Positions 1 to 10,842 of a stretch of DNA of 64,000 bases are shown in pieces. The position numbers and the translations under genes are program-made. Numbering within the stretch: position 1 is the first letter of the stretch; every line of letters begins with the position of its first letter. Source of the DNA: Atriophallophorus winterbourni (Eukaryota; Platyhelminthes; Trematoda; Plagiorchiida; Microphallidae); NCBI GenBank assembly GCA_013407085.1, contig JACCGJ010000573.1, forward strand, positions 124,001 to 188,000, in the 5' to 3' direction. Under the pieces are notes generated by a model, which made no database searches, was not told the origin of the DNA, and was given only the letters and a program-made list of their open reading frames with translations.

Positions 1-337
1 GTCCAGACCGTGATGTCATCCGCAAACAAAATGCTTCTGCTGCGTAAGATTTCGGGTATATCGTTTGCGTACACGAGCAAGAGTATTGACCCCAAGACTG
101 AGCCTCGAGGTACGCCACTTGTAACGTCTACTGGGCTGGATAGTGCCCCATCAACTCTAACCCTTATAACTCTACCAGTCAAGTAATCCTTTATTCAGGC
201 CAATAGTCTGCCGCACACCCGAGCTGCTTCAAGTTTTATAGCAGTATGCTGTGGTTAACACGATCAAAAGCTTTAGACATGTCCAAGTAACAAGCATTGA
301 TGGGGCATCCATCGTCCACGGCTCGAGTCCAATTATC
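1..337 (-). mobile_element. CR1-like LINE, reverse transcriptase fragment
   Basis: Read on the minus strand, this fragment encodes the middle of a LINE reverse transcriptase. The reading gives a YLDMSKAFDRVNH block (about 250-300), then SGVPRGSVLG (about 85-115), then the catalytic LFADDI (about 12-30), in the right order. The same blocks occur in the 748-codon LINE frame at 35,362. At least one frameshift lies near 235-250, so it is dead. It is cut by the window edge on one side and abuts a plus-strand 3' end of the same family at about 338. Confidence 0.85.
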
Positions 338-632
338 AAGAGTTATGAGAAGAAAGTTTTCGCCCTACGAGTGTTGTTTACGTGGAACAAACTACAGGAT
401 TGTGTTGTGAACAGATGCATAGAAAAAACGGTGCATCTTAATCCCATGGATCTACATGTGTCATCCCACCAAACGAAAACAATTTCCCCCCTTTGGATTT
501 TTAAGTGATTCTTGAACTGCTCAGTAATCAACAAAATGGCGTTTTTGCTTGTTATTTTATTCATACATCACATATTATTCTGTGGTTTTCTGCAAAGCTC
601 TATGTTATTTGACCATCCAAATTGAATTGAAT
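338..632 (+). mobile_element. CR1-like LINE, 3' end with pentamer tail
   Basis: The stretch encodes the last part of the LINE ORF2 (the KVFALRVLFTWNKL block, matching YSVRVCFTWN near 37,470) followed by its 3' UTR. The UTR words attattctgtggttt and tttgaccat, and the terminal ATTGA repeats at 621-630, match 37,760-37,836. It is the same family as the inverted fragment before it, in the opposite orientation. Confidence 0.85.
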
Positions 633-655
633 GAAAAGTGAAACTAAATCTTACT

Positions 656-700
656 TTCTCCCCTTGACGACGGCAAACATCCAGAAACCGGTAGTGGTGT
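656..700 (+). ncRNA. Degenerate hammerhead ribozyme (unit 1)
   Basis: The core reads TTGACGA at 664-670 in place of CTGATGA, then GAAA at 684-687 and ACCGGTA to 693. The C3-to-U change hits a required core position, so self-cleavage is not expected. The 3' half is identical to the copy at 1,173-1,186. Confidence 0.6.
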
Positions 701-904
701 GTAAAGATGGGGATGTGAGCAACACTTCACTTAAATTCAATAAACTCATGTGCTTAAAGCACGCATGTCCATCACACACCTCAACACAGTTTCGTAGGAG
801 CACAATTAATTGAAAAGGTTAGTAGCGAAAGGCCCATACCTGGCTTGCAAGATGAAACCTGGTTTACCATGTTTCCACTGATTCCAGACATTAGGAGTCT
901 GACC

Positions 905-952
905 GCACTGTCCTTTCTTGATTATTACAAATAACACGAATCGGTATTCGGG
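905..952 (+). ncRNA. Strongly degenerate hammerhead ribozyme (unit 2)
   Basis: A block reading CTTGATTA, ATTACAAATAAC and CGAATCGGTA aligns to the hammerhead consensus at the spacing expected for the middle unit of the tandem array. Core residues are lost, so this is a relic recognised mainly by its neighbours. Confidence 0.4.
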
Positions 953-1145
953 TTTGTATGTTGAAATACATAAATCAAGTTTCAGGATATGTGTAACTAA
1001 GATTTATTAAGCAAATTCTGTATATATTTCCGGTTGAATGTTTGAAATGGTTACTTTTACGAACCCTATGCATCAGCGAGTTTCAAGTATAACCTAGTTT
1101 ACCATTTATACACTGTTTCAAGGCTCACTGAAACTAATCTTACTG

Positions 1146-1189
1146 TCTCCACCTGATGACGGCAAATAGCCAGAAACCGGTAGTGGAGA
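1146..1189 (+). ncRNA. Hammerhead ribozyme, near-complete (unit 3)
   Basis: All parts of a type I hammerhead are visible. Stem I is TCTCCAC (1,146-1,152) pairing perfectly with GTGGAGA (1,183-1,189), seven pairs. The core is CTGATGA (1,153-1,159). Stem II is CGGC/GCCA around an AAATA loop, with three good pairs and a C-A mismatch at the base where G-C is normal. GAAA follows (1,173-1,176), then the palindromic ACCGGT as stem III. Cleavage would follow the UA at 1,181-1,182. The mismatch beside the core may reduce activity. Confidence 0.8.
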
Positions 1190-1260
1190 GTAATTTCGGG
1201 GGATGTGAGCAACACATCACTTTGGTCATACATAAGCGTCTTGTGTGCTTGACTAAAGAA

Positions 1261-2195
1261 TGAATCTGTTTGTCAACATAATATTTCAAGCTTAAACGTG
1301 CACCAATCTCGATTGTTCCACTTGAAATGGCCCAACAGCCAAAATATTGTGGATGGAGTTTTGGACACATAAAAGCCATGTATTTTCTTCTTTTTATGAG
1401 GATAATTCCTTCAAATTTTGAAATTGGCAAAACTGTTTTACAGTATCATCGAAAATAATTTAGTTGAAACATATATCAATGTTTCTTATTGCTTTATCTC
1501 ATCTCAGTAAGCGATGCTGCCTGTAAGTTTCAGCGATCGCTGTTTGTTTTCGTTAAGAATGATATATTATTCCTAGCTAAAAGGAAAGGTCTTTGAATTC
1601 TACGTTTCACGAACAAAAAGTGTAATGAACTCCTATTATAATATTCTATCCAAGATTTTTTACCACGGATTAATTTCATTCGTCGAAGGACAATCGAACT
1701 GATGTATGTTCCAATAGATTCCCAGACCAGTTGAGCACATATATTAATTGATTGGATGAACCAATAGCTCAAATTGTGTCATTGTCCAAGACAGCAAGTG
1801 TATTAGTCACAGGATTCATTTTCTAATGCGGACTACCTCTATTCTGCCCAGAAACGTCTGTCTTGTGGACCTCTTCTTTACAAGGCGAACTTCAGCAGCA
1901 CCAGTGCCGTTGTAATACAAGTTGCATGGACAAGAATCTAGACTTGAGATTCGACTGTTTTCGCATAGATGTTCCTCAAAATCTGCGTCTCCATGTTGCA
2001 ACACTTAGGATACATAGTACGCATATCAAGCTGACTTGTATATTACCTATAAAAAAGACAGCAAGCAAAAACACTTGTGGTTTAAGAAGCATTCAATTTC
2101 ATAACAAAATTTTCAAAGGGAGACTGACAACAAAACATGCCGTATCGATTTTCTTATCGTTTTGTCTGTACGTTTAGGTGACCCCGTTAAAATGG
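1261..2195. other. No recognisable gene
   Basis: AT-rich sequence with short open stretches on both strands (for example 1,863-2,177) but no splice signals, domains or repeat matches that I can support. Confidence 0.5.
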
Positions 2196-2235
2196 AAGAA
2201 TTGTGGTTTGTGTGATAGAAATGCATGCAAATGAG
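2196..2235 (+). repeat. Retrozyme fragment, 3' half only
   Basis: The words ttgtggtttgtgtgat and atgcatgcaaatgagc match the sequence just downstream of the hammerhead at 46,590-46,630. The ribozyme core itself is missing. Confidence 0.55.
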
Positions 2236-2240
2236 CTTTT

Positions 2241-2621
2241 TTGAAACAATCTACTGTTTGCAAACCATGTGTCAACTGTCAGAAAGTGGTTAGTGTTAAG
2301 TTCAAATCTGTCACGTGTCTCAACTACTCAACACGTGCCACGCAAAATGTGATATGGATCCCAAATGATGACAACATCCCTGGCGCAAGCTACTTCTCTA
2401 TACATTGTCGAAAATTACCAAACGATGGTCTTCCTGCTTCGACAAGTTTCCAGCAATGCAACCTGGGAGATCGCATGTTGAGCTTAGAGCTCAGCATAAA
2501 AAAATTAATGGCATCATTTGAAAGTCCAATTGATGATGAGAACTTCTGGTTTACATGTACTACCGCCAGAGAAAATATACATCTTCGCAGACCATTCAAC
2601 GTTTCGGGAGAAACTACCTAA
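2241..2621 (+). CDS. Possible LINE ORF1 fragment (zinc finger plus coiled coil)
   Basis: An open frame of 126 codons begins with a Cys-rich segment (C-x2-C near residues 9-12, then a KSVTC block near residue 25) that loosely resembles the PHD-type finger starting the LINE ORF1 at 60,160. A Leu-rich, helix-prone stretch (residues about 80-96, LSLELSIKKLMASF) would fit the coiled coil of a CR1-like ORF1. The expected later Cys and His residues are missing, so if this is ORF1 it has decayed. A host exon is the alternative. Confidence 0.35.
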   Translation: MKQSTVCKPCVNCQKVVSVKFKSVTCLNYSTRATQNVIWIPNDDNIPGASYFSIHCRKLPNDGLPASTSFQQCNLGDRMLSLELSIKKLMASFESPIDDENFWFTCTTARENIHLRRPFNVSGETT

Positions 2622-4378
2622 CACACAGCGCTCAAAATGATAAGCAGATCTCGGCTAATCAGCAGCATTCATGCACTTTTGGCAGGATCTAGACAGTATC
2701 GGGTTTCCGTTATATCGTAGATGACGTACTATGCATTGCCTCAAATGTTTGCGGTCAAAATCTACATCTTTCCAATTCCTGAGGTCAATGCCAAGAGCTT
2801 CCATATCTCTTTTTCGAATCAAATTTTCATTTTTTTCGTTTCAAACAATTAAAATAAATTCTAATCCTTTAAATATGCTACATTTGATATATTGCACTTT
2901 AATTTGCAGCTGAATCTTCCCTTTTTTCCGATTAAACTTTCGGTTCTTACTTCTTTAAAATTATCGATAACATTTTTATTAAATTTGACCATGAGACATT
3001 ACTGGTACACTTATTATCCAGCGGTATTTTAGAATTTGTTCTCGAATTTAAAAAAATTACTCTGTATAATCATTGATTGCAACTCTACACGGATGTTGGT
3101 CGCAACGAAATGTTTCTCATGTTTCTATGTATATATTGGACAATTCCAACTACACACGCTTTAAAGGTTATGTACTCTTCATGTTTTGAATGATGATTTT
3201 ATTTCTGTACCAATAGTAAGAACATTTTAAACATACTTAAGAAGTGGGTTATGAAAAACAAGGTTTGAACTTATAAGCCAACGGTGGATTTAAGCTACCA
3301 CGAACAACCTGTTCAACCAGATGTAACCGCAGACTTGTAGATGGAACTAAGCCCATGGGGTTTAACAATAATCCTTATTTGCATGCATTCGCAACAAACA
3401 AACAAACCACACGAATTTCGTCCACTTTAAGCACAACCCAAGTGGTATTGCGATTTGGCGGGTAGGCGAAACCTAAGCTATCGCAAGGTGGTTTGCCAAT
3501 TAAAATGTTTCCCGCTAAGCCATAGCCATGTTTGGTTTACTTAACTATGCTAAATATGCTCTATTTTTGTGTGTTCTTTTGACATGCCAATGAGTGAAAT
3601 TTTTTGTCACATTCGCTTCTGATATATCGTATCGATCTGTTGAATCAACTAGCTACGTCGACAGAGAATAAACAAGGTTAGTCAGTTTTGATTACCATTG
3701 AATTGTTGTGTTGTGCAATTTATCTTAATCGGGTTCAGGTATGACATACCCGATCATCATAACACATATTATCGTTGCATATTTTCGAATTTAATAACCC
3801 ATGTCGGTAGATTTGAAGTTTAATGTCTTTAATTCGATAACGCACGTTCAATAAATTAATTAAGGTCACTTTTTCCAATACGATTCACATCCATTCACCG
3901 TTAAGTTTCCTTATTTAAGTATATTCTATTACGCATGCAGGTACTATCACACATGGAATACGATATAAATTATCTGTTGTTAGAAATATTTCGAAAGACA
4001 CTTTGTATATGAGAACAAATTTATCTCGTATTCTGCTGAGTGAGAGTTCTTGGACCCAATCGTTTAATCCGCTCAAGGCAGATCATATTTAAAATGCCAC
4101 CGACTAGTTTAAACTGTAGATTATATAAACAGTAAACAGCAATATATTTTTCGAACCATTGTTTCCATTCGTGAGCAGACCAATTGACAACTGGTTGTAT
4201 GTGTTTTCATTATTAGAGAAAATGGTTCTCTAAAAAACCGTCAAGACTTTTCCCGTAACAAGTCTAGAAGACTCAGCAAATTGTAAAGCATTTTCCAATC
4301 TACCTTAGTACTTTTTTAGTTGTATAATCTAGACATTGTTCCTCAAGTTTGCGCAAGTTTGAACAGTCGTGCCTGTAG
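2622..4378. other. No recognisable gene
   Basis: AT-rich. At 3,290-3,420 the words cctgttcaa, cttgtagatgg and tttgcatgcatt resemble 20,310-20,415, next to a minus-strand retrozyme copy, so a very old copy may lie here. Nothing else is supported. Confidence 0.4.
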
Positions 4379-4640
4379 TTAACCTGTATTGTTGGATATT
4401 GTAAACTTGAGCTTAAGTTCATTTTGTGAAGACTGTTCGTGCAATGCATTCAGGTTGTTCTGAAGTAGAACACAATTATCGATAGTGCTAAATCGCCACC
4501 ATTTTTTAATATCATCAGCGAACAGAAACATCTTACCGTCATTATGAATAGATTCATCGTACATACATTTTAAGACGCAAACAACGATCAATCCTAACGA
4601 AAAGCCATGAGTGATATTGACTTGTTTCAACATTGAACCC
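4379..4640 (-). mobile_element. CR1-like LINE, reverse transcriptase fragment
   Basis: The minus-strand reading contains the catalytic block MFLFADDIKKW followed by a QNNLNALHEQS...NEL segment. That segment aligns with LLFADDIKLW and LDALQNWSVRNEL of the LINE at 36,780-36,890. The sequence before the catalytic block (the SGVPQGS region) has drifted beyond recognition. The fragment is about 85 codons. Confidence 0.7.
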
Positions 4641-4698
4641 TTCGTAAAAACTGATTTATCAATGACTTAAATTGTTTTGTATGCATTCATTCAGTTTT

Positions 4699-5698
4699 NN
4701 NNNNNNNNNNNNNNNNNNNNNNNNNNNNNNNNNNNNNNNNNNNNNNNNNNNNNNNNNNNNNNNNNNNNNNNNNNNNNNNNNNNNNNNNNNNNNNNNNNNN
4801 NNNNNNNNNNNNNNNNNNNNNNNNNNNNNNNNNNNNNNNNNNNNNNNNNNNNNNNNNNNNNNNNNNNNNNNNNNNNNNNNNNNNNNNNNNNNNNNNNNNN
4901 NNNNNNNNNNNNNNNNNNNNNNNNNNNNNNNNNNNNNNNNNNNNNNNNNNNNNNNNNNNNNNNNNNNNNNNNNNNNNNNNNNNNNNNNNNNNNNNNNNNN
5001 NNNNNNNNNNNNNNNNNNNNNNNNNNNNNNNNNNNNNNNNNNNNNNNNNNNNNNNNNNNNNNNNNNNNNNNNNNNNNNNNNNNNNNNNNNNNNNNNNNNN
5101 NNNNNNNNNNNNNNNNNNNNNNNNNNNNNNNNNNNNNNNNNNNNNNNNNNNNNNNNNNNNNNNNNNNNNNNNNNNNNNNNNNNNNNNNNNNNNNNNNNNN
5201 NNNNNNNNNNNNNNNNNNNNNNNNNNNNNNNNNNNNNNNNNNNNNNNNNNNNNNNNNNNNNNNNNNNNNNNNNNNNNNNNNNNNNNNNNNNNNNNNNNNN
5301 NNNNNNNNNNNNNNNNNNNNNNNNNNNNNNNNNNNNNNNNNNNNNNNNNNNNNNNNNNNNNNNNNNNNNNNNNNNNNNNNNNNNNNNNNNNNNNNNNNNN
5401 NNNNNNNNNNNNNNNNNNNNNNNNNNNNNNNNNNNNNNNNNNNNNNNNNNNNNNNNNNNNNNNNNNNNNNNNNNNNNNNNNNNNNNNNNNNNNNNNNNNN
5501 NNNNNNNNNNNNNNNNNNNNNNNNNNNNNNNNNNNNNNNNNNNNNNNNNNNNNNNNNNNNNNNNNNNNNNNNNNNNNNNNNNNNNNNNNNNNNNNNNNNN
5601 NNNNNNNNNNNNNNNNNNNNNNNNNNNNNNNNNNNNNNNNNNNNNNNNNNNNNNNNNNNNNNNNNNNNNNNNNNNNNNNNNNNNNNNNNNNNNNNNNN
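4699..5698. other. Assembly gap (1,000 N)
   Basis: Exactly 1,000 unknown bases, the usual placeholder for a scaffold join of unknown size. Open frames running through it have no meaning. An upstream exon of the host gene starting at 5,925 could be hidden here. Confidence 0.99.
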
Positions 5699-5924
5699 CG
5701 GTCAAGTGTGGCATTACGAATATTAATAAATATAAACACTTTAGCTTAAAATACGTTTTTACTGTTGGAGTATCGAGAGCCATATTAGGTGATCCCTGCC
5801 CGATCTACCTTGTTGACCGCATTATGTTCAAAATTCAATTACATGGCAATGATTAATTGGTCGTAAACACTTTCCATCACATTTCTCAAACGTTGTTTGT
5901 TCAAATTTCATTTCTATTTCAAAG

Positions 5925-6171
5925 GTGGTGAAACGAATTCCCATTTACAAATCGTGGAGTTTTTTGTTGAGCGAAGAAGAAAGAAACGTGGCTGGTTTGT
6001 ATGCGTATGAATGGTTGGTGAATGCAGAGCAAATGATCAGCAACCAGGCCTTTCTCTTGTCCGGCTACCCGGAACGATGGCATCAAACCGCAAATTTGGT
6101 GCGCAAAATCGATTTTCCCGTGAATTCGGAGTGTGTGCGGAATTTAGAATTTGAAATGGCAGAAAATTACG
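5925..6171 (+). CDS. Host gene 1, first visible exon
   Basis: The exon is 247 nt, bounded by a pyrimidine-rich acceptor (tttctatttcaaag) and a donor gtgggt at 6,172. It reads VVKRIPIYKSWSF to FEMAENY without a stop and leaves one base (g) that is completed by the exon at 10,790. The sequence is Trp/Tyr-rich and looks genuinely coding. I do not recognise the family. The true gene start is not visible and may lie in the N gap or further upstream. The sequence is only the C-terminal part of a protein of unknown length. Confidence 0.65.
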
Positions 6172-8399
6172 GTGGGTACATTTTTCATTACAATGTTGTG
6201 CGCCTACGAATTTAAGAGTGATACGGCGCTCTTACGCGAACATAATATTTTACTAACACATTTCTAAACCACTGAACTTGATTGTGTGAACAATGTTATA
6301 CTTGAAATCCACTGTAATTTGGGGTTCGTGAAACGAACCACCATATTCAAATTCAGAAACACAGAGTGATTCTCTATCAAACGCTCACAATACTTACAAT
6401 GACCAATACATTTTGCCGCTCAGAGTTAAGTGCAACAATACATTATTAATTCTGCGAAGTTCAATTAACCCTTTGTCTGCTGACGGTAACTCTAGTTACC
6501 ACTTCAAACAAGCAGTCGATTGCTCAGTAGCTTCCGTCGGTACCTTCACTCACCATCGGATTGCACTTGTCAGGCGGCGTCTGACATCTGATCCATAAAA
6601 ATTAATCATGTGTTTGATTTAAGCCATAATTAAACAGAATAACACAACAATATTATAAAATACGTAAATCAATTACCGTAGACAAAGGGATAAATTATGA
6701 ACATTTCAATAAAATTGTTCAAGAATTCGAGAAATAAGTAATAGAGTGATTAGAATCACGATGGCGATGGAACAACTGCTAAGGATTGACGAAATACATT
6801 TCAGGACTCAACAAAAAACTTTCCACGCAGATTTTTAGTGAGGCGTGTATTTATGCTCCTTAAGTTTTATTTCGGCTGGCATTAACGTAAGTAGTATTAA
6901 ACCCGTAGAAAATTCCTCAAATCGTTTCATTGATACGCCTAGGAAAAGATAAACTTTGAAAAATATAGTCAGCGCATACCAGTGGAAAAATAGCACAAAG
7001 AAACTGGAATGCGATTTCTAAACATCGAAACAAAATAAGTATAAAATCACTTTTGTGAAGACGTAGAGTGACATCGGTATTACAGATTTCTGGCATGAGG
7101 TCTAAAAGTCGTCGACTGTGTGCGAATGTGAGAGCGGTTAATTGGATTGCTTCCCTGAGGAAAGAACTTCACACATGTCAACTCATCAGTAATCAAAACT
7201 GCAGTTGCAACGCTAAGAATGTTTATTGGGTATCAACAAAACAGGAGCAGTAACGTATTGTTATCGATATTTTAATGTGTTCTGTTTTGTTATCTTATAT
7301 TTCCTAGCATATAACATATTCACAATGTTTTAAAACAGCTCTGATTTTGTAATTTTATACCATAGAGAGCGCTAAATAATGCATAATTTGTTTTCTCTTT
7401 TTATAAATTAGAAAATGTTCCGTACAAAGGTAAGTTACCCCCAGAAAAAAAAATTAATGGTGAAATTAATGGTGAGATGGTTTGTCAAACGTTTGCAAAA
7501 TTAATCAAACTAAACACATAAAACACAGAGAAACATTTGGCGGTTATGAAATCACGTGCGACACTACATCGATAGGAAAGTGATCATCATTCCAACCGGA
7601 ATACCAAGATAAATGGCAGGTGAACTTACATGAACTAATTACCTAATAAATCAGCACTAAACACAAAACGCAGTGATACATATTTTTCTCTTTATCGCTC
7701 AGGTTTTAGGTAATTTTTCCCATCAGTTTATTGTGACACGTTGTGGTAAGATGTGTAAACGATTGAGTAGTGACCAATGATCTCACGTCGATATTGTGAA
7801 ACCTGAGCACAAATTCTCACGACCGACTGCCATGTGAAGACTTGGATGTCAACTGTGAACGTGGATGCTGTTAAAGACCTCGTCCCCAACGGTCGAAGTT
7901 TGACACGTGAACAGATAAACATGTGATACAATCCAGCTTGCTATCAATGTGCGTGGGCTAGTGTGTCTCAAGATATCAGTGAATTCGGCTAATCCACCGG
8001 TGGAGCCAATCGCCCAACTTTTAAGTAAGTAAGTGTGTAGTTTTGACGAAACGATGATGTAAAACAGTGCTGCTTCGCTATTTTTGGTATGACCGACTTG
8101 AAACAAATGCCAGTATGTTGGAAGAGATGAAAAGAGCATCGGCTGTAGGGAAAATGTGAAGGCCTAACTAAATTATTCGTATCTGTACAAATCAACCTTG
8201 AGGTCGATGGTTCGCGCATAACAAACCTTCACATGCGTTCAGACAGTTTGCGAGAATGATTCAAACATCAGTTTAATCAGCACCCACCTTCAGACACCTT
8301 CAGACACCAACGACATTCCCAATGGTCACACATCACCCAATCACATTTGCAATGGTCAGTGTCGCTAGCTCCGCCTAATGTCTAAGAAATGCCGATAGA
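6172..8399. other. Intron of host gene 1, no other gene seen
   Basis: This is the first part of a 4.6-kb intron (6,172-10,789). A 61-codon open stretch at 7,068-7,253 has no recognisable domain and no convincing splice sites. No LINE or hammerhead repeat is visible before about 8,400. Confidence 0.5.
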
Positions 8400-9600
8400 A
8401 ATCCTGTTTCTAAAGCGACAAAAGGAACCGGGCTTCGATGAGAATTTGATGGCGCTACAATCGTAGCAAAATTGCTCGAACTGTTCTCGAATGTTTGGGT
8501 GGACGGGGTGGTACCCGACCATTGGGGTGAATCCCTGATAATACCAGTCCATAATAAAATGAGCAAGAAAAAATATTTCATCTATTGCGGAATATAACTT
8601 ATCCTTCTTCGCAGATTTCTATAATTTCTGGAGAAGCAAGCGGGTTTCCGTTCAAGGTTTGTGTGTGCAGATAAGATCATTGTTCTGCGTCTGTTGCTAG
8701 AACACCGACAGCTGCATTGGCGTAAAACCATAGTGCAGTTTCTGGATTTTTGAGCTGCATTTGTTTCGATGGATAGTTCCGCCTTATGAGAGTGAATAAT
8801 TCCCAATGAAATTTCACCAAAGTTCGTTGCTATCCTCTTGGATTCATACGGTCACCCAATGAGGAGCGTTAGAGAGGGACATATTAACTACCAAATTTTG
8901 CTATAAATGATTTTGTTTTCGGTGTTGTAGTTCAAATATTCAGGACGTTTGGCGGTTGTTAGGGGTGAGAAAGAGAAGGACATCACGTTCAGAATTGCTA
9001 AGGCCATGCTGGCATTTTCCAGATTTAATCGCCTCTGGAAGACGCGGTATTTAGTCCTGATATTAAAAAGCAATTTCTATTCCACTTCGCCGCGGACATT
9101 ATTGCTTCACAGAATGAAAGGTTGATGAGTTCGCGCAGAAGAAGTTAGAAGGCCAAAGGTCATCGACCAACGTGGTTTGCGAAGAATTACTCACGTACCA
9201 CGGCAAAACTACGTTTGCAAATATGAGGTTAGGCGCCGCGTTTTAGGAAACAATGACAATCGCTTTCAGACAGCTATTAACTGACGTCGTCTCCACTGGT
9301 TGGAAAACGGTCTGCTCATGAAACCTGAACGGTTACATCGCCGAGCGCTCTATGTGTCAAACAGTACAGACAAGAAAATAGTTGCTGGTGGTCAGCCGCT
9401 AACCTGGAGAAGTGGCTTGAAAATGCTCACTTCCGGTCTATCCAAGTTCTTACGGACGTGCTTGCCTGGATGGGGTAAAAGAGAAGGTGAGAGTGTTTGG
9501 CTCGACACATTGACAACGATGGCTATGGAGCAGTATCAATGGATAAGATTGCCTCAGTTCTTCTCCCCCAGACATTGGTTTTTACTGTGAAAAACAAATA
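8400..9600 (+). mobile_element. Degenerate LINE (RTE-like) with A-rich tail
   Basis: Translated fragments in changing frames follow the order of a LINE RT. First come ELFSNVWVDGVVPDHWGES and LIIPVHNK (about 8,475-8,560), then GFRSRF...DKIIVLRLLLEH (about 8,640-8,705). Near 9,300-9,590 there is a C-terminal region ending LPGWGKREGESVWLDTL...EQYQWI. That last block resembles LPGWGPKDREDMWLTTL...ERNQW on the minus strand at 34,600-34,820. It ends with an aaataaataaataaa tail at about 9,594-9,609. There are many stops and frameshifts, so it is an old copy. Confidence 0.65.
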
Positions 9601-9609
9601 AATAAATAA

Positions 9610-10099
9610 ACCATGTATGTGAATGGACAAAATATTTTCATTGCTTTGTCACGGTTCATCTTCCGTGAATTGCACATCTCATTTTTGGACAAACGATAGC
9701 ATATATTTATCAGATTGTGCTATATATATATTTCCTGGCCTCCTGGAAAACGATGTTCTGGTGATCAAGAGTAGTATTAAGATTAAGGTTGAGCTGTGTT
9801 TCTGCGGATTTAATTCTAGACACTGTTGTGGATCGTCATTCCCATGAATGCCAGATGTTGATTAGAAACATATGTTCTCTAAGTTTACAATCACTGAAAA
9901 GACAATCGTAGCCTACAAACATTTTCCATGCACCCTGAGCTAAAATTTCATTCCCTATTCACGAACTAATTTATTCAGAAACTCTTTTGTTCCTTACATG
10001 GCATGATACATGATTAATCAACCGTTAACTGTTTCAAAGTTCAATTTGATAACTGATGTTGAGATCTCCTCGTCAATGTTTTTACTTTATTTTCTAATT
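9610..10099. other. No recognisable gene
   Basis: AT-rich, including a tatatata run near 9,721-9,731. An open stretch at 9,623-9,847 has no recognisable domain. Confidence 0.45.
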
Positions 10100-10292
10100 T
10101 CATTCGCATATATGTCTAGGACTGGGTACCCTGACATTATTTTGGCCCAAGAAATCTATTTATTTTGCGCATCAGGCTTGAGGGCTTTTATACATGTCAC
10201 TTTTTTAGCTTTTTGGAAAAATCGATATAATTTCTGAAAATTCATTCAGACTAATAACGTCAGTTTGTTCTTCTTCTTCTTCTTCTTCTTCG
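10100..10292 (+). mobile_element. LINE 3' UTR remnant with TTC tail
   Basis: The box ctag(g)...taccctgacattat with ttggccca at 10,117-10,147 matches the 3' UTR of the minus-strand LINE at 23,105-26,290. Both then share a ctgaaaattc word and end in a TTC microsatellite (here 10,269-10,292). Only the 3' end is present. Confidence 0.6.
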
Positions 10293-10789
10293 ATGCTTAT
10301 CATTTTCGAACATCAAAATTTCATTAGACACCGAGCGGACCTAGAGGACGAGTTCTTGGTCACTTGTACTTTTATACGAAACGTGTCACAAAGACACAGC
10401 AGAGACATTTTATTGCAAGCAATTGGATCACCATAGAAATTTCTAGATTGAAGTTATGAATTCAGAAAATATTAGTATATGATCGTTTATTTATTTTGCC
10501 AAGAACGAAACGAATCGAAAGGGTTAAATATTTTTTTACGGAGCCTATTTCATTTAAAATGTTGGCTTCTGGTTAAATTGTAAGTTCGATTAACTGTATG
10601 CACTTCTATTACGAATTTCAGAGTAAAACCGCAAACGCCATTATCTATTGATGATGACATTTTGTGATTTTCATTGAAAACTAGTAGACGTTTTCTTGAT
10701 TGGGTTGTCATGAAAATTATTTGCTAGTTTCTTCATTAATACAATGTAGACATCACTCCTTACGATAATCGGAATATTTGTTTTCGCAG

Positions 10790-10842
10790 TGTTTCACTTG
10801 CAACTAAAAACCAGCTACGCAATAGATATTGTTTGTATTCAA
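10790..10842 (+). CDS. Host gene 1, exon 2
   Basis: A 53-nt exon between acceptor tttgttttcgcag and donor gtaagt. With the g left by the exon ending at 6,171 it reads VFHLQLKTSYAIDIVCIQ and ends in phase 0, which is what the exon at 12,343 requires. The agreement of phase on both sides supports it despite its small size. Confidence 0.65.

Larger units (their letters stand above)
638..1260 (+). mobile_element. Retrozyme-like tandem repeat with three hammerhead sites
   Basis: Three hammerhead-type blocks follow one another, with predicted cleavage points after 693, 946 and 1,182, so the units are about 253 and 236 nt long. The outer two blocks share about 90 bp of flanking sequence, including the downstream word gatgtgagcaacac. 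The stretch before each block shows a shared tttacca...ccactg...tcc pattern. A tandem array of short units, each carrying a hammerhead, is how retrozymes and schistosome Sm-alpha repeats are organised. No protein is encoded. It begins immediately after the LINE tail at 632. Confidence 0.7.

Noticed and set aside
3270..3430. A further retrozyme copy on the minus strand
   Set aside because: Only a few short words match 20,310-20,415; there is no ribozyme core and the match could be chance.
4659..5856. Open frames of about 350-394 codons across 4,659-5,856
   Set aside because: They consist almost entirely of N; they are artefacts of the assembly gap.
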